Positions 18,200-27,037 of a stretch of 64,000 bases of DNA are shown here, piece after piece. The notes under the pieces are model-generated. The model saw nothing but the letters and a program-made list of their open reading frames with translations. It was not told the DNA's origin and ran no database searches. Every line of letters starts with the position of its first letter. Positions within the stretch are counted from its first letter, which is position 1. The position numbers were made by a program, and so were the translations under genes. The stretch is from JBCBWG01 sp964579305 (GTDB taxonomy: Bacteria > Pseudomonadota > Alphaproteobacteria > Rhizobiales > Hyphomicrobiaceae), in contig CAZOGY010000004.1 of NCBI GenBank assembly GCA_964579305.1, positions 3,548-67,547 of the forward strand, in the 5' to 3' direction.

Positions 18200-19942
18200 T
18201 TAACCGTCGATGTCGTCTGCGGTCAGCGAGTTGCCGCCGACAACCGTGGCCGAGAAGTTGTTGAGCTGCAGGTTTGCGCCCACAACGATACCCGACGTGA
18301 AGGCTTCGGCCGAAGCGGCTGCATCGGCGGTTGCCGCTGCGGAACCGGCAATGCCGTCGGTGCCCATCGAGGTCAGGTTGTTGATGCCGTCGCCGGCGTG
18401 GCCGCTGCCGCCTTCCGCGGAAACGTCCTGGAACGGTCCGTTCCAGAGTGAACCGTTATACGTCACGTTCGTGCCGGTCACCGCGTCGTTGTCGACGAGG
18501 TCGTTGGTCTGGTTGACGTCAAACTGCATGTCGTTGCCTGGGCCGTTGAACGACGCGGCGATTGCAGTGATGTCGAGATCGAAGTCGTCCATGGTCAGCG
18601 TGCCATGTTCGACATTGATCAGGTCGTCGGTGTCGAGGTCGTTGATGTCGTTGTCGGAGTCGAGCTTGATGTCGGAGCCCTTGATTGCGAGGCCCGATTT
18701 GTCGCCCGTGTAGCCCGTGTCGTCGGAACCATTGGCTGCATCAGCGGCATGCGGTGCCGGCGCGTCAGGGTAGAGTTTGCCGACGTCGCCAACCACGTCT
18801 TGGTTGCCGCCAACGATGTTCAGATCGGCGAAGTTGGCCTGCTGGTTACCACCGGCCGTGATCGTCGACGTGAATGCTTCAGCGCTTGCCGTTGCGTCGC
18901 CCGAAGCCAGTGTCGAGCCGACAACGTCACCGTCTGCATCGGTGATGTTGGCGTGGTCGATACCATCTTCGGAAGATGCGTGGCCGCCTTCAGCCTCGAC
19001 GGTCTGGAAGGCGTTTTCTGGAGCCGTCAGCGACAGGTCAACGTAGAGTGCGCTGGCCGTTGCTGCTTCGGCGCCGAAGACGTGCGAAGCATAGCCGCCG
19101 AACTTCGCGTTGCCGTACTTGTCGTAGTAGGTGGTGGAGTCGTCTTTCAGGCCGTACTTGTAGTCGGTGTAGGTCACACCGTCTTCAACGTACTCGCCTT
19201 CAGCGTGCACACCAGCGTGGCCGCCTGCGAAGACAGAACCTTCAGCTTTGGAAGCATAGCCGACCGTCAGGTCTGCGTCCGGAGCTTGGTGGTTTTCGTA
19301 GGAAACCGTGGTGTTGTGGACTTCGTCGCGGTCGACCAGTTCGTTGGACTGGTTGACGTCGAATTGCATGTCGTTGCCGACGCCATTGAACGATTCAGCG
19401 ATCGCAAGCTGGTCCGACGTGAAGTCGTCCATCTTGATTTCGGCGTTCTTGACGTTGATCAGCTCTTCGTTGTCGATGTCGTTGAGGTCGTTGTCGAACT
19501 CTTCATCGATGTGTGAGTGGTCGATGATGCTGTCGGCGTGGACTTCAACCGTGACATTCCAGGTCTCGTTGTTGATCGTCGTCGAGTAGCTCTCGTCGAT
19601 GTCAACGTCACGATCGAAATCGATGTCAACGTCTTTGTCGAAGTCATAATCGTAGTCGTACTCGACGTCAGAGGCGAACTCGACCTTTGTTTCGTAATCC
19701 TTGTCGACATCAACGTTGATGTCTTCCAGGTACGCAAAGCCGATGCCCTTGATGTGGGCGTCGATGTTCGTGTTGGTGTGGCTGACGTCAACATCTTCTT
19801 CGTATTCGATGTCAGCGCTTGCATCGAGTTCGTAGTCTTTGTCGACGTCTTTATCGATATCGATGTCCAGGCCGAGATCCAGGTCGGCTTCGAGATCGGC
19901 GTCGTAGTTTTTGTCGACGATTTCTTTCTTAGCGGATGCCAT
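18200..19942 (-). CDS. Asp-rich, probably type I secreted repeat protein
   Basis: A 580-residue, extremely acidic protein with no signal peptide. Residues ~12-120 are dominated by Asp with short D-x-D runs (DLDLGLDIDIDKDVDKDYE, DYDYDFDKDVDIDFDRDVD). The rest is built from two copies of a module. Part A (residues 148-213 and 428-493) shares DDFxxDxxAIAxSFNGxGN and DMQFDVNQ; part B (311-380 and 503-571) shares FQxVxAEGG and ASAEAFTS, ending VGGN. Copy 1 has about 95 extra Gly/Tyr-rich residues between A and B. Composition and lack of Cys fit a Ca-binding secreted or surface-layer protein. Its position upstream of the exporter genes on the same strand implies export by that system. Function is unknown. 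Confidence 0.72.
   Translation of the reverse strand: MASAKKEIVDKNYDADLEADLDLGLDIDIDKDVDKDYELDASADIEYEEDVDVSHTNTNIDAHIKGIGFAYLEDINVDVDKDYETKVEFASDVEYDYDYDFDKDVDIDFDRDVDIDESYSTTINNETWNVTVEVHADSIIDHSHIDEEFDNDLNDIDNEELINVKNAEIKMDDFTSDQLAIAESFNGVGNDMQFDVNQSNELVDRDEVHNTTVSYENHQAPDADLTVGYASKAEGSVFAGGHAGVHAEGEYVEDGVTYTDYKYGLKDDSTTYYDKYGNAKFGGYASHVFGAEAATASALYVDLSLTAPENAFQTVEAEGGHASSEDGIDHANITDADGDVVGSTLASGDATASAEAFTSTITAGGNQQANFADLNIVGGNQDVVGDVGKLYPDAPAPHAADAANGSDDTGYTGDKSGLAIKGSDIKLDSDNDINDLDTDDLINVEHGTLTMDDFDLDITAIAASFNGPGNDMQFDVNQTNDLVDNDAVTGTNVTYNGSLWNGPFQDVSAEGGSGHAGDGINNLTSMGTDGIAGSAAATADAAASAEAFTSGIVVGANLQLNNFSATVVGGNSLTADDIDG
18230..19501 (-). repeat. Two-copy internal module of the Asp-rich protein
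   Basis: Copy 1 covers about 19501-18803 and copy 2 about 18661-18230 on the minus strand. Both run A (acidic, SFNGxGNDMQFDVNQ) then B (AEGG ... ASAEAFTS ... VGGN). Codon-level sequence has diverged, so the duplication is old. Confidence 0.7.
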
Positions 19943-20454
19943 TTCTACAATACTCTACTGTTTGCGGATGTTTCCGCATTCGCGACTGTTGTGCGGTGTG
20001 AGTATTGCGAAAGCCCATTTTCTACGCAGGCTCTTCGCAAGCAAACGACCGTCACAGGTTTTGGTATTGGGATATGTGAAAACGGTGGAGCCGGCCCACG
20101 CGCGGCGCACACGGTCTCTCTCAAAGCGTTGCTATCTCTGGGTCGTCCGGCACCTCCATTCATGTTTACGCGGGTGACGTCGACGGCCGCGTGCGGCCAG
20201 CAGATTGTAAGAACCCGTCGTAATACGCTGACGGCGCTCTGTTTTTCTGCGTGGTTAGAAAGACGCAATTGTTTGCAACTCGTCAACAGATTTTTTAGCT
20301 TGTCACTAAAACGGTTAAATCCAGCGCTGTGAGCAGAGCGGCGCCGGTCGACCGCAAGCTCAGGGGGCAACCACCGAAGCCGGGCTTAGACCTCGACCGT
20401 CAAACAATTTTTGGTAATGCCAATTGGGGAGATAATGTCGGCGCCGGGATGTGG
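19943..20454. other. Long 5' region of the type I secretion cluster
   Basis: About 510 bases upstream of the Asp-rich gene hold no convincing coding frame. It should contain the promoter of the secretion cluster. I saw no EcfG-type element, no clear sigma-70 pair and no strong operator palindrome. Confidence 0.35.
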
Positions 20455-21039
20455 CTAAGACCTGTCATTTGGATAGAGCCGACAATGAGCATCTCGCAAT
20501 CGCGAGATCGGTTCATCGAACGCGGCAATCCAACGGAGCTCAAATTGATCACGGTGCGTTTCGGGTTGGCTCGGCACCAATCTGGCAGACCACTTATCTT
20601 CGCGTTCGCTCACGTGCGCAACAAGCTGCAAAGCTACGCCGTCAGTAATTGAGTTGCCGGTTGGCACGCCAAGTTCGCTCAGAAGGTCAACTGCAACCTC
20701 GACGCCGCTTAAAAATTCCGGGTCACGCGTGGTTGAAAGCAACAAAATCTCGTCGCCGATGTCGGCGTTTGGCGAGCCGGTCAAGTGCTGCCAGCAGTCG
20801 ACTTGAACGTTGCCGAGCATGCTGCCCTTCAGCCGCCCTTTGGTTGCGCAAACCGCTGCCACGGTCATAAGCGTCGTCAAAAGACCAATGATATAGGGCT
20901 CTTTCCAAGCGTAAGGTGGGATTGACCGCAATCGCGCCGAACTTCTACGCACCAACGGCTGCAACAAGCCCAGCGCGGCCCGGCGCGCCTGCCCGATGCG
21001 CCAGATCTGGTTGATATCGCCTATGAGAGCTTGCAACAC
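20455..21039 (-). CDS. Hypothetical protein with one membrane segment
   Basis: A 194-residue protein with a basic N-terminus, one hydrophobic stretch at ~47-65 (EPYIIGLLTTLMTVAAVCAT) and a soluble C-terminal domain of about 125 residues (GDEILLLSTTRDPEFLSGVE and beyond). A plus-strand frame overlaps it, but only this one has a plausible membrane-anchored design. I recognise no family. It is flanked by non-coding DNA on both sides. Confidence 0.5.
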   Translation of the reverse strand: MLQALIGDINQIWRIGQARRAALGLLQPLVRRSSARLRSIPPYAWKEPYIIGLLTTLMTVAAVCATKGRLKGSMLGNVQVDCWQHLTGSPNADIGDEILLLSTTRDPEFLSGVEVAVDLLSELGVPTGNSITDGVALQLVAHVSEREDKWSARLVPSQPETHRDQFELRWIAAFDEPISRLRDAHCRLYPNDRS

Positions 21040-21292
21040 GGCGGTCTGACCCGATGTGTTTGCGCGTTTTGTACGCTGCCTTGGGCTGCGCGGTCAGGGA
21101 CGGCGCCTGCCTGCCCTGGACGTTGCGCTCTTGAGTGATTTGCATGTTCGCGCGAAAAATAGGATCGCGTAAACACCCGAAATTGGAACCATTATTCTAA
21201 AGCGCGGCGATGGCGGGTGGCGCTGACCGGTCATCCGGCCTCATTGCGCCAACCACTTGCGGGGCGCTGAAGGAAACGACAAGGAGCTGAGC

Positions 21293-21889
21293 GTGTCGTC
21301 GGACCTGCCTGAACCGCCCGATTTTTCGGCGCTTGATGCGCGTGCAGCGCAAAGCGCCGAGCCGCGCACCCGGATCCTGGCCTTGATCGGCAATCTCGTG
21401 TTCGCGTGGTCGAACAACGAGAGCATGTTCATTTACCTTATGCAGATTTTGCTGAGGACCGATACGGCGGCGGCATCGATCGTCTTCGTTTCGTTGAATA
21501 CGACCCGAGCGCGGCTCGATCTGATCCGACGGCTGGCCAAGGCCAAGGTGCGCGATCCCGACATGCTTAAGAAGATCGACAAAATGATCGATCGCTTCAA
21601 TGAGTGCACGCGGGTGCGCAACGACTTCAACCACTGCATCTATCAACTCGACGAGAACGGTGTGATCACCCACACCAACGTTCTGCGCTTGCGCGAAACC
21701 AAAACAAGCGTCGAGTTTGCGGAACTGCGTGCGTTTGATGACAAGCGCATGCGCGAGGTCTCTAAGACGATCAAAAAGCTGATGCTATTGAACCGCGAGA
21801 TCTGGGCATTCTTGCCAGTGCTGGAAACGCACTTGGCCGAGGGCGCGCCGACGGCCGATGCAGCGCAAAAGCTTGACCCGCAAAACTGA
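21293..21889 (+). CDS. Conserved-looking hypothetical protein, all-helical
   Basis: A 198-residue soluble, helical protein. The GTG at 21293 is chosen because AAGGAG lies about 5 bases upstream. The body contains TRILALIGNLVFAWSNNESM, ARLDLIRRLAKAKV and RVRNDFNHCIYQLDENG. The RNxxNHCxY pattern is reminiscent of small alphaproteobacterial proteins of unknown role in which a helical bundle carries a conserved R-N-D-x-x-H. No catalytic assignment is possible. It stands alone, followed by a convergent gene. Confidence 0.6.
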   Translation: MSSDLPEPPDFSALDARAAQSAEPRTRILALIGNLVFAWSNNESMFIYLMQILLRTDTAAASIVFVSLNTTRARLDLIRRLAKAKVRDPDMLKKIDKMIDRFNECTRVRNDFNHCIYQLDENGVITHTNVLRLRETKTSVEFAELRAFDDKRMREVSKTIKKLMLLNREIWAFLPVLETHLAEGAPTADAAQKLDPQN

Positions 21890-21956
21890 CCGGCGGCTGC
21901 CTGCCACTTCTCTTGCCTGACGGGGGAAGCTGCGCACGCCGCGTAATGAAACGTTT

Positions 21957-22307
21957 TTAAGGGCTGACGCTTTGTGCCTGTGGCGCGCTTGCGGTGTCGC
22001 TGCTTGCCCCATGGCCGTGCAGGATCGCGAGCACTTCTTCTTCGCTGGCGCCTTTTGCCAACGCCAGGGCACCGAGCTGCTCGGCAAGCTCACACATCAC
22101 GACGGCGACCCCGCGGTGCCCGCTGGCGATTGTCGCCGTTTCACGGCAGTGTCCGAGCAATTGCTCCAACACCGCGTCGGTTGCTGTGTCACGCTCAAGC
22201 TGGCGCGCTGTTACGACGACTTTCTTGATGTCGTCGGCCACGCGGTCGAGTTCTTGTTTCGAGCCGGCCGCATAATCGGCACAACCAAGGTATGCTTTGA
22301 GGTCCAT
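21957..22307 (-). CDS. Small helical hypothetical protein
   Basis: A 116-residue soluble protein predicted as a helical bundle (residues ~18-95), with three Cys at 9, 54 and 72 and a disordered tail (GASSDTASAPQAQ). There is no signal peptide and no recognised family. It is convergent with the preceding gene and about 200 bases from the MFS gene. Confidence 0.5.
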   Translation of the reverse strand: MDLKAYLGCADYAAGSKQELDRVADDIKKVVVTARQLERDTATDAVLEQLLGHCRETATIASGHRGVAVVMCELAEQLGALALAKGASEEEVLAILHGHGASSDTASAPQAQSVSP

Positions 22308-22516
22308 GTTCAGCCTCCACGGGAACTGCCTGTCGCGCTACGATCCAGCATAGCGCAATTGACCGATCGAATTTGACGCAATGGGCCAAACCCAATTGCG
22401 ATGCGGTCACCGGGTCCAGCAAGAACCACGCCAGCGGGATGACTTTTGCAATGTACCGCGAGGGTAGCCACGCCGATCCGCGCGTGATGTTACCAGTGTT
22501 ACCGGTATGACTGGCG

Positions 22517-23842
22517 TTAGCGGTCGCCGCCTGCGTCAGCAGCAGTCTTCAAGCCAATTGCAATTACGGCGCCCGCTCCACTCATTCCAGCGAAGATCGC
22601 GAGGACGCCGGCTTCACCAAGCCATTCCGCAAGCACGCCGAAAAAGCCACCTGCAATCAAAACGACGCCGATCAAGGTGTTGCTGACCGCGGTGTACTGA
22701 GCGCGTTCGGCCTCAGGCGCCATGTTCACCAAATGCGTGGACCGGCCAACGCGGACGCCTTGGTAGGACACCATTAAAACGAACAGTGCGGGCGCCATCA
22801 CGTAAGTTGCCTGAGCCGCCGACGGGGCAATCGTCGGCAGAGCCGCGATGATCGCGAGCACGCCGCAAGCCGATGCCCCTGCCGCGACAAGGACAAGCGA
22901 GGTTGAGCGGTCCGACAGCCGCCCCCAGACATACGAACTCAGCACCGCAGCCAAAGCCGACGCGATCACAAAAGGCCCAAGATTCGTCAGTGCGTCCGCA
23001 TTACCGCCGCGACCGGCAAGCGCGAGGATGAACGGGGGTGCAAGCGCCGTTGCCGTCAGAAGCCCGCGCGCTGCAATGAACCGCAGCAATTGCGGATCTT
23101 TGCGAAGGATGTCGAATTGCGCGATGAGTGCGGGCTTTGTCGCTACGTCCGCGGTTTGCTCAGACGCTGGCTCGTACAGGTTGGACAGAAGGACAGCGCC
23201 GGCAAGCCAGAGACAGCCCGCAGCCATCAAGACGACCGAGATGGCCTGCACGGACAATGGGATGATGCCGATTGCGACGAGCGCGCCGAAGGTCAAGGTG
23301 GCAATCGCTGCGGCTGATCCCGCGGTGCCGGTTGCGGTACCGCGGCTTGGCTCGACGACGGTTTTTCCCAGGATATCTTTGTAGCTGACCGAACAGATGC
23401 TTCGGGCCAGGGCAAACAGAGCCAGCAAGCCGACGATCGTCCAGCCAGCCGCGGCACCTTCGAGCGTCAGCGCGGCCCAGGCCATGGCAAGCACACACAG
23501 GCCTTGAACGGCGCTGCCGCCAACCCAGGCCCAGCGCTTGAACCGCAGCGTGGAGATCATTGGCGCGGTGAAGATTTGCGGCAGAAGCGCGAGCGATTCG
23601 CGCACCGGGACCAGGAGACCAATGGCCATGGCCGGGGCGCCAAGAGTGCCCAGCAACCAAGACAGAACGAGCTTGGGATCGGCCAGCCCATCGCCGATTT
23701 TTGTCGCGGACAGGCTTGCGACGTGAAGCAGGAAATTGCGCGGCTGCTGTTCTACAACGCCTTCGGGCAGGTCATCGCCAACTCTGCGTTCGTCAATATC
23801 AGTGAGGGTGTCGTGGATCGTTTCGGCAGCAGTGGATGACAT
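22517..23842 (-). CDS. MFS-type transporter
   Basis: A 441-residue membrane protein with a ~35-residue cytoplasmic N-terminus and roughly twelve hydrophobic segments in two halves, divided by a loop near residue 235 (EPASEQTADVATKPAL). This is the major facilitator layout. The loop after helix 2 (LRFKRWAWVG) and the second-half loop (SSYVWGRLSDRST) resemble the D/R-rich A-motif loops. The substrate cannot be read. It lies about 60 bases upstream of the MscS gene end and may share transcripts with it. Confidence 0.8.
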   Translation of the reverse strand: MSSTAAETIHDTLTDIDERRVGDDLPEGVVEQQPRNFLLHVASLSATKIGDGLADPKLVLSWLLGTLGAPAMAIGLLVPVRESLALLPQIFTAPMISTLRFKRWAWVGGSAVQGLCVLAMAWAALTLEGAAAGWTIVGLLALFALARSICSVSYKDILGKTVVEPSRGTATGTAGSAAAIATLTFGALVAIGIIPLSVQAISVVLMAAGCLWLAGAVLLSNLYEPASEQTADVATKPALIAQFDILRKDPQLLRFIAARGLLTATALAPPFILALAGRGGNADALTNLGPFVIASALAAVLSSYVWGRLSDRSTSLVLVAAGASACGVLAIIAALPTIAPSAAQATYVMAPALFVLMVSYQGVRVGRSTHLVNMAPEAERAQYTAVSNTLIGVVLIAGGFFGVLAEWLGEAGVLAIFAGMSGAGAVIAIGLKTAADAGGDR

Positions 23843-23900
23843 GGTTCACCTTATCAAGTCGGCGCAAAGACTTGCTCGGACCAAATGGATTTCGTGAGCG

Positions 23901-24794
23901 TCAGGTGCCAGCCGATCGGCGGGACCCAGTCAGTTTTTCGGCGACGTCGTCAGATACGATCAATTCGCGATGCGGGAACGGGATCTTGACGCCCTGCGCA
24001 TCGAAGGCGCGCTTGATGGCGCGCAGCACCTCATCACGGGACCGCCGGATCTCGAATGGCGTCGCGCGCGCCCACCAGGCCACCTCAAAGTCGATGCTGG
24101 AGTTCGCGTAGTCGCAGGCAAAGACCTGAACGGGACGGTTCGACATGACCGTCTCGCAAGATTGGACGGCATCGCGCACGATCCCGGGAACGGTGTCGAG
24201 ATCCGTGCCGTAGGCGACGCCGACGACGGCAATCTGACGGCGCTCGGACTGGTCGGTGAGGACCTGCACCGGGTTCTTGAACAAGAACGCGTTCGGCACC
24301 AGCCGGAGCGTGCCGTCGACACTGCGCAAGTATGTGTCGCGGATGGTGATACGCTGGACCGCGCCCGCAACGCCATCGCACTCGATGTAATCACCTATGC
24401 GCATGGGCTCGCGTAGTAGAATGAGAATGCCTGCGAGAAAGTTCTCGAATATGTCGCGGAAGGCGAGCCCGACCGCGAGAGACCCGATGCCGAGCCCAGC
24501 AAAGGCTTCTGCGGGGGACAGGCCCGGCAAAGCGATTGTCGCTGCGATCAAGATCGTGATGATCCAAGTGATCGCCGCGATTAAGGTCATCATGGCAGTG
24601 ACCAGCGCCTCACGGGCGCGTCTCAAAGACAACACGCGTCGCGCCAGAAACTTGAGGCTTGCCGACAGCAAAAACCCGCAAAATAGCACGATCAAAGCCG
24701 CGCCCACGTTTGGCAATAGCTCGATTGTGGCGCGGAACGCCGCCTCCAGCCGCTGAGAGAGAATATCGGCGATGGCCTGGTCCAATTGTGTCAT
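23901..24794 (-). CDS. Small-conductance mechanosensitive channel (MscS family)
   Basis: A 297-residue channel. Three membrane helices are visible; the third, pore-lining one is GLGIGSLAVGLAFRDIFENFLAGILIL, with the alternating Gly/Ala pattern of MscS. The beta domain follows (PMRIGDYIECDGVAGAVQRITIRDTYLRSVDGTLRLVPN, the typical MscS core), then a cytoplasmic alpha/beta domain. It opens under membrane tension to release solutes during hypo-osmotic shock. The palindromic EcfG-type promoter at 24831-24860 lies about 40 bases upstream and faces trkH as well. Pairing a release channel with potassium uptake suggests coordinated turgor control. Confidence 0.93.
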   Translation of the reverse strand: MTQLDQAIADILSQRLEAAFRATIELLPNVGAALIVLFCGFLLSASLKFLARRVLSLRRAREALVTAMMTLIAAITWIITILIAATIALPGLSPAEAFAGLGIGSLAVGLAFRDIFENFLAGILILLREPMRIGDYIECDGVAGAVQRITIRDTYLRSVDGTLRLVPNAFLFKNPVQVLTDQSERRQIAVVGVAYGTDLDTVPGIVRDAVQSCETVMSNRPVQVFACDYANSSIDFEVAWWARATPFEIRRSRDEVLRAIKRAFDAQGVKIPFPHRELIVSDDVAEKLTGSRRSAGT

Positions 24795-24830
24795 GTCGCG
24801 TTGGGCTAATTACAGATCAGTCAGGGAATA

Positions 24831-24860
24831 GGGAACGCGTCTGAGCCGCGAAGCGTTCCC
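24831..24860. promoter_or_regulatory. Palindromic, bidirectional EcfG-type promoter between mscS and trkH
   Basis: GGGAACGC and GCGTTCCC are perfect inverted repeats 14 bases apart. Read on the plus strand this gives GGAAC (24832-24836), 17 bases, CGTT (24854-24857), 46 bases before the trkH start. Read on the minus strand the same bases give GGAAC (24859-24855), 17 bases, CGTT (24837-24834), 40 bases before the mscS start. Each -35 therefore overlaps the other direction's -10. Confidence 0.65.
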
Positions 24861-24902
24861 GCCACTGTCCCACCATCGCCAGCGCAAAGGGCGTCGCGTC
24901 CA

Positions 24903-26351
24903 GTGTCGAATTCCACGCTCAGTCTTGCGCGGCCAGCCAACGTCGGCACGATCGCCTATCTCATCGCGCTCAACGGTCCAGCATTTGCGTTTTTGTTTGG
25001 CGCGACCGGCTTGATTGCTTTTTCCGACAGGCTCCATGCGTTTGGCATCGTTGCGCTTCTGCTCGCGGGTCTGAACATGGCGGCCTATGTGCTGGTGCGA
25101 CGGGGTGCAGCGCCGACGACTGTCAGCCGTGCTGAGGCCATCATGTCGGTTGCGCTGCTTTTCACGCTTGCGTCTGTCATGGCTGCCGCGCCGCTTGTTG
25201 CCTACGGGCTTGGCCCAAGCGCTGCGGTTTTTGAGGCGACGTCGGGCGTGACGACAACGGGTCTGACAATCCTCACGGATGTTGAGAGAGCACCTTTCAC
25301 AATCGTCTTTTTCCGCGCCGCCCTCCAATGGTTTGGCGGTGGGCTGTTTCTCATCACAGCGATTGCGCTGGTGTTGTCGCCCGGGCGGTTGGCAAGCCGA
25401 CTTGGCGCGGCCGAGTTCGATGAGCGGGGCTTGCTTGCTTCATCGCGGGCGCGCGCACGCACGGTCTTATCGGCCTATCTCGCGCTCACGCTCATCACCG
25501 TGCTCGCATTGATGGCGGCGACCGGCAGCCCGACGGAGGCAATCCTGCATGGCTTTGCCGCGGTATCGACGGGCGGCTTCTCATTTGCAAACGATAGCCT
25601 TGCCAGTCAAAGCGCGATGGCCAACGCGATTGTCATTACAGCGTCGTTGGCAGGCGCCGTTTCGCTGTCAGCCTATGTGTTGTTGGCGGGCGGCAAATGG
25701 CGTGCGTTTTTCGGTGCGCGGGAGTTCATTGCTTTAGTTCTGTGCACGTTACTCACCGCGTGCGCGATCTCGCTGTTTGAGTGGCAAGCAGGCGCCGCGC
25801 CGCTCCCGGCGCTGATGGGAACCGGCCTTGTGCTTGCCGGTTCAGCCCAATCGACGGCCGGCTTCTCCAATATGCCGATCGCCGATTTGCAGCCGGCAAG
25901 CCAGATGACGCTGATCCTGTCAATGATGATTGGCGGCGATGCGGGATCGACCGCGGGCGGGCTGAAGATCATCCGCATTCTGCTTGTGGGCGCGATCATT
26001 CGGCTGGTGTTGATCCGCATCTTGATGCCTGATCAGGCGGTTGTGAAACCACGGGTCGGGAGCCGCACCATCCCTGAGCGAGAGATGGCCGGGGTAACGG
26101 CGCTCATTGCGATCTTCGTTGGCCTTCAACTGCTCGCGACGATCATCCTCACCGCAGCAGGTTATCCGCCGATGGCGGCGCTGTTTGATGTGACATCGGC
26201 ATTGTCCACCGTGGGGCTCAGCGTCGGTGTCAGCGGGCCGTCGCTCAGCGATCCACTGAAGCTTCTGCTCAGTTTTCTGATGCTTGCCGGCCGGGTCGAA
26301 ATCATCGGCCTTGCGATCGTTTTACTTCCAAGCGCGTGGCGCAACACCTGA
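24903..26351 (+). CDS. trkH: Trk-type potassium uptake membrane subunit
   Basis: A 482-residue transporter with about ten helices arranged as repeated M1-P-M2 units. Selectivity-filter-like turns are seen at FEATSGVTTTGLTIL, FAAVSTGGFSFAND, AQSTAGFSN and FDVTSALSTVGLS, four in all as expected for TrkH. It imports potassium together with the regulatory TrkA encoded directly downstream. It uses a GTG start at 24903 with AAAGGG about 11 bases upstream. The upstream palindromic promoter implies EcfG control. The trkH-trkA-antiporter genes are tightly spaced and co-oriented, so they form an operon. Confidence 0.92.
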   Translation: MSNSTLSLARPANVGTIAYLIALNGPAFAFLFGATGLIAFSDRLHAFGIVALLLAGLNMAAYVLVRRGAAPTTVSRAEAIMSVALLFTLASVMAAAPLVAYGLGPSAAVFEATSGVTTTGLTILTDVERAPFTIVFFRAALQWFGGGLFLITAIALVLSPGRLASRLGAAEFDERGLLASSRARARTVLSAYLALTLITVLALMAATGSPTEAILHGFAAVSTGGFSFANDSLASQSAMANAIVITASLAGAVSLSAYVLLAGGKWRAFFGAREFIALVLCTLLTACAISLFEWQAGAAPLPALMGTGLVLAGSAQSTAGFSNMPIADLQPASQMTLILSMMIGGDAGSTAGGLKIIRILLVGAIIRLVLIRILMPDQAVVKPRVGSRTIPEREMAGVTALIAIFVGLQLLATIILTAAGYPPMAALFDVTSALSTVGLSVGVSGPSLSDPLKLLLSFLMLAGRVEIIGLAIVLLPSAWRNT

Positions 26352-26361
26352 GGGCGGATCC

Positions 26362-27018
26362 ATGAAAGTTGTCATCGTCGGCGCCTCGCGGATCGGGATT
26401 GCCACCGCGCGCAAACTGATTTCGAAGGGCGAAGAAGTCATCATTGTCGATCACTCGCGCGAGGCGCTTGAGACGCTCAGCGACAAACTCGATTGCGGCA
26501 TGCTTGCAGGTGACGGCACCGATCCCGACACGCTGCGCGATGCGTTCGGTGACCGGGCCGACGTGCTGTTGTCGCTCACGCCTGAGGATCAGGACAATAT
26601 TCTTGCCTGCCTTTTGGCGAAGTCGCTGGGCTTTGATCAGGTGGTCCCGCGCATCGGCAATCCGCAGCTGTTTGCGCTTTGCGATGAACTCGGTCTTCAG
26701 CAGCGCATTGCCCCTGAAGAAGAAGTCTCGCAGCGCATTGTGGAGCGTCTGTTTGATACGCGCGATCAGGCGGCGCACGAATTACCCTGGCCAGCGCACA
26801 TTTACACGATTGCGATCCGGGCCGACCTCGAGGTCGCCAAGGTTGGCGATCTGACGCTGCCGGGCAATGCGCGTCCGGTCTGCATCTACCGCGAGGAGCA
26901 GCTGTTAATGGCGAACGACGGGCAAGCCATTCAATCCGGCGATCAGGTTGTCATCGTCACGGACGGGGACGGGATTGAGCGGCTGTGTGATTTGTACGGC
27001 GTCCAGAGCGACGATTGA
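26362..27018 (+). CDS. trkA: Trk potassium uptake regulatory subunit (NAD-binding)
   Basis: A 218-residue cytoplasmic regulator of TrkH. An N-terminal Rossmann fold (KVVIVGASRIGIATARKL, acidic end IIVDHS) binds NAD/NADH or ATP/ADP. A C-terminal TrkA-C domain (~140-218) ends in QSGDQVVIVTDGDGIERL. It has one N+C pair, as in half-size TrkA/KtrA proteins; E. coli TrkA has two. The ATG at 26362 lies 10 bases after the trkH stop and has GAGGGCGG in front. The Rossmann motif has Ser where Gly is most common (GASRIG), a tolerated variation. Confidence 0.9.
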   Translation: MKVVIVGASRIGIATARKLISKGEEVIIVDHSREALETLSDKLDCGMLAGDGTDPDTLRDAFGDRADVLLSLTPEDQDNILACLLAKSLGFDQVVPRIGNPQLFALCDELGLQQRIAPEEEVSQRIVERLFDTRDQAAHELPWPAHIYTIAIRADLEVAKVGDLTLPGNARPVCIYREEQLLMANDGQAIQSGDQVVIVTDGDGIERLCDLYGVQSDD

Positions 27019-27037
27019 ACCGCGGGGGCATCAAGCT

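Noticed and set aside
18605..20332. Two long plus-strand frames with Val/Asp-rich translations
   Set aside because: They are complements of the GAC/GTC-rich code of the Asp-rich protein. Low-complexity coding DNA produces long antisense frames.
26948..27037. Upstream start for the antiporter gene
   Set aside because: It would overlap trkA by about 70 bases with sequence unlike the family; the GTG at 27038 begins the first helix.
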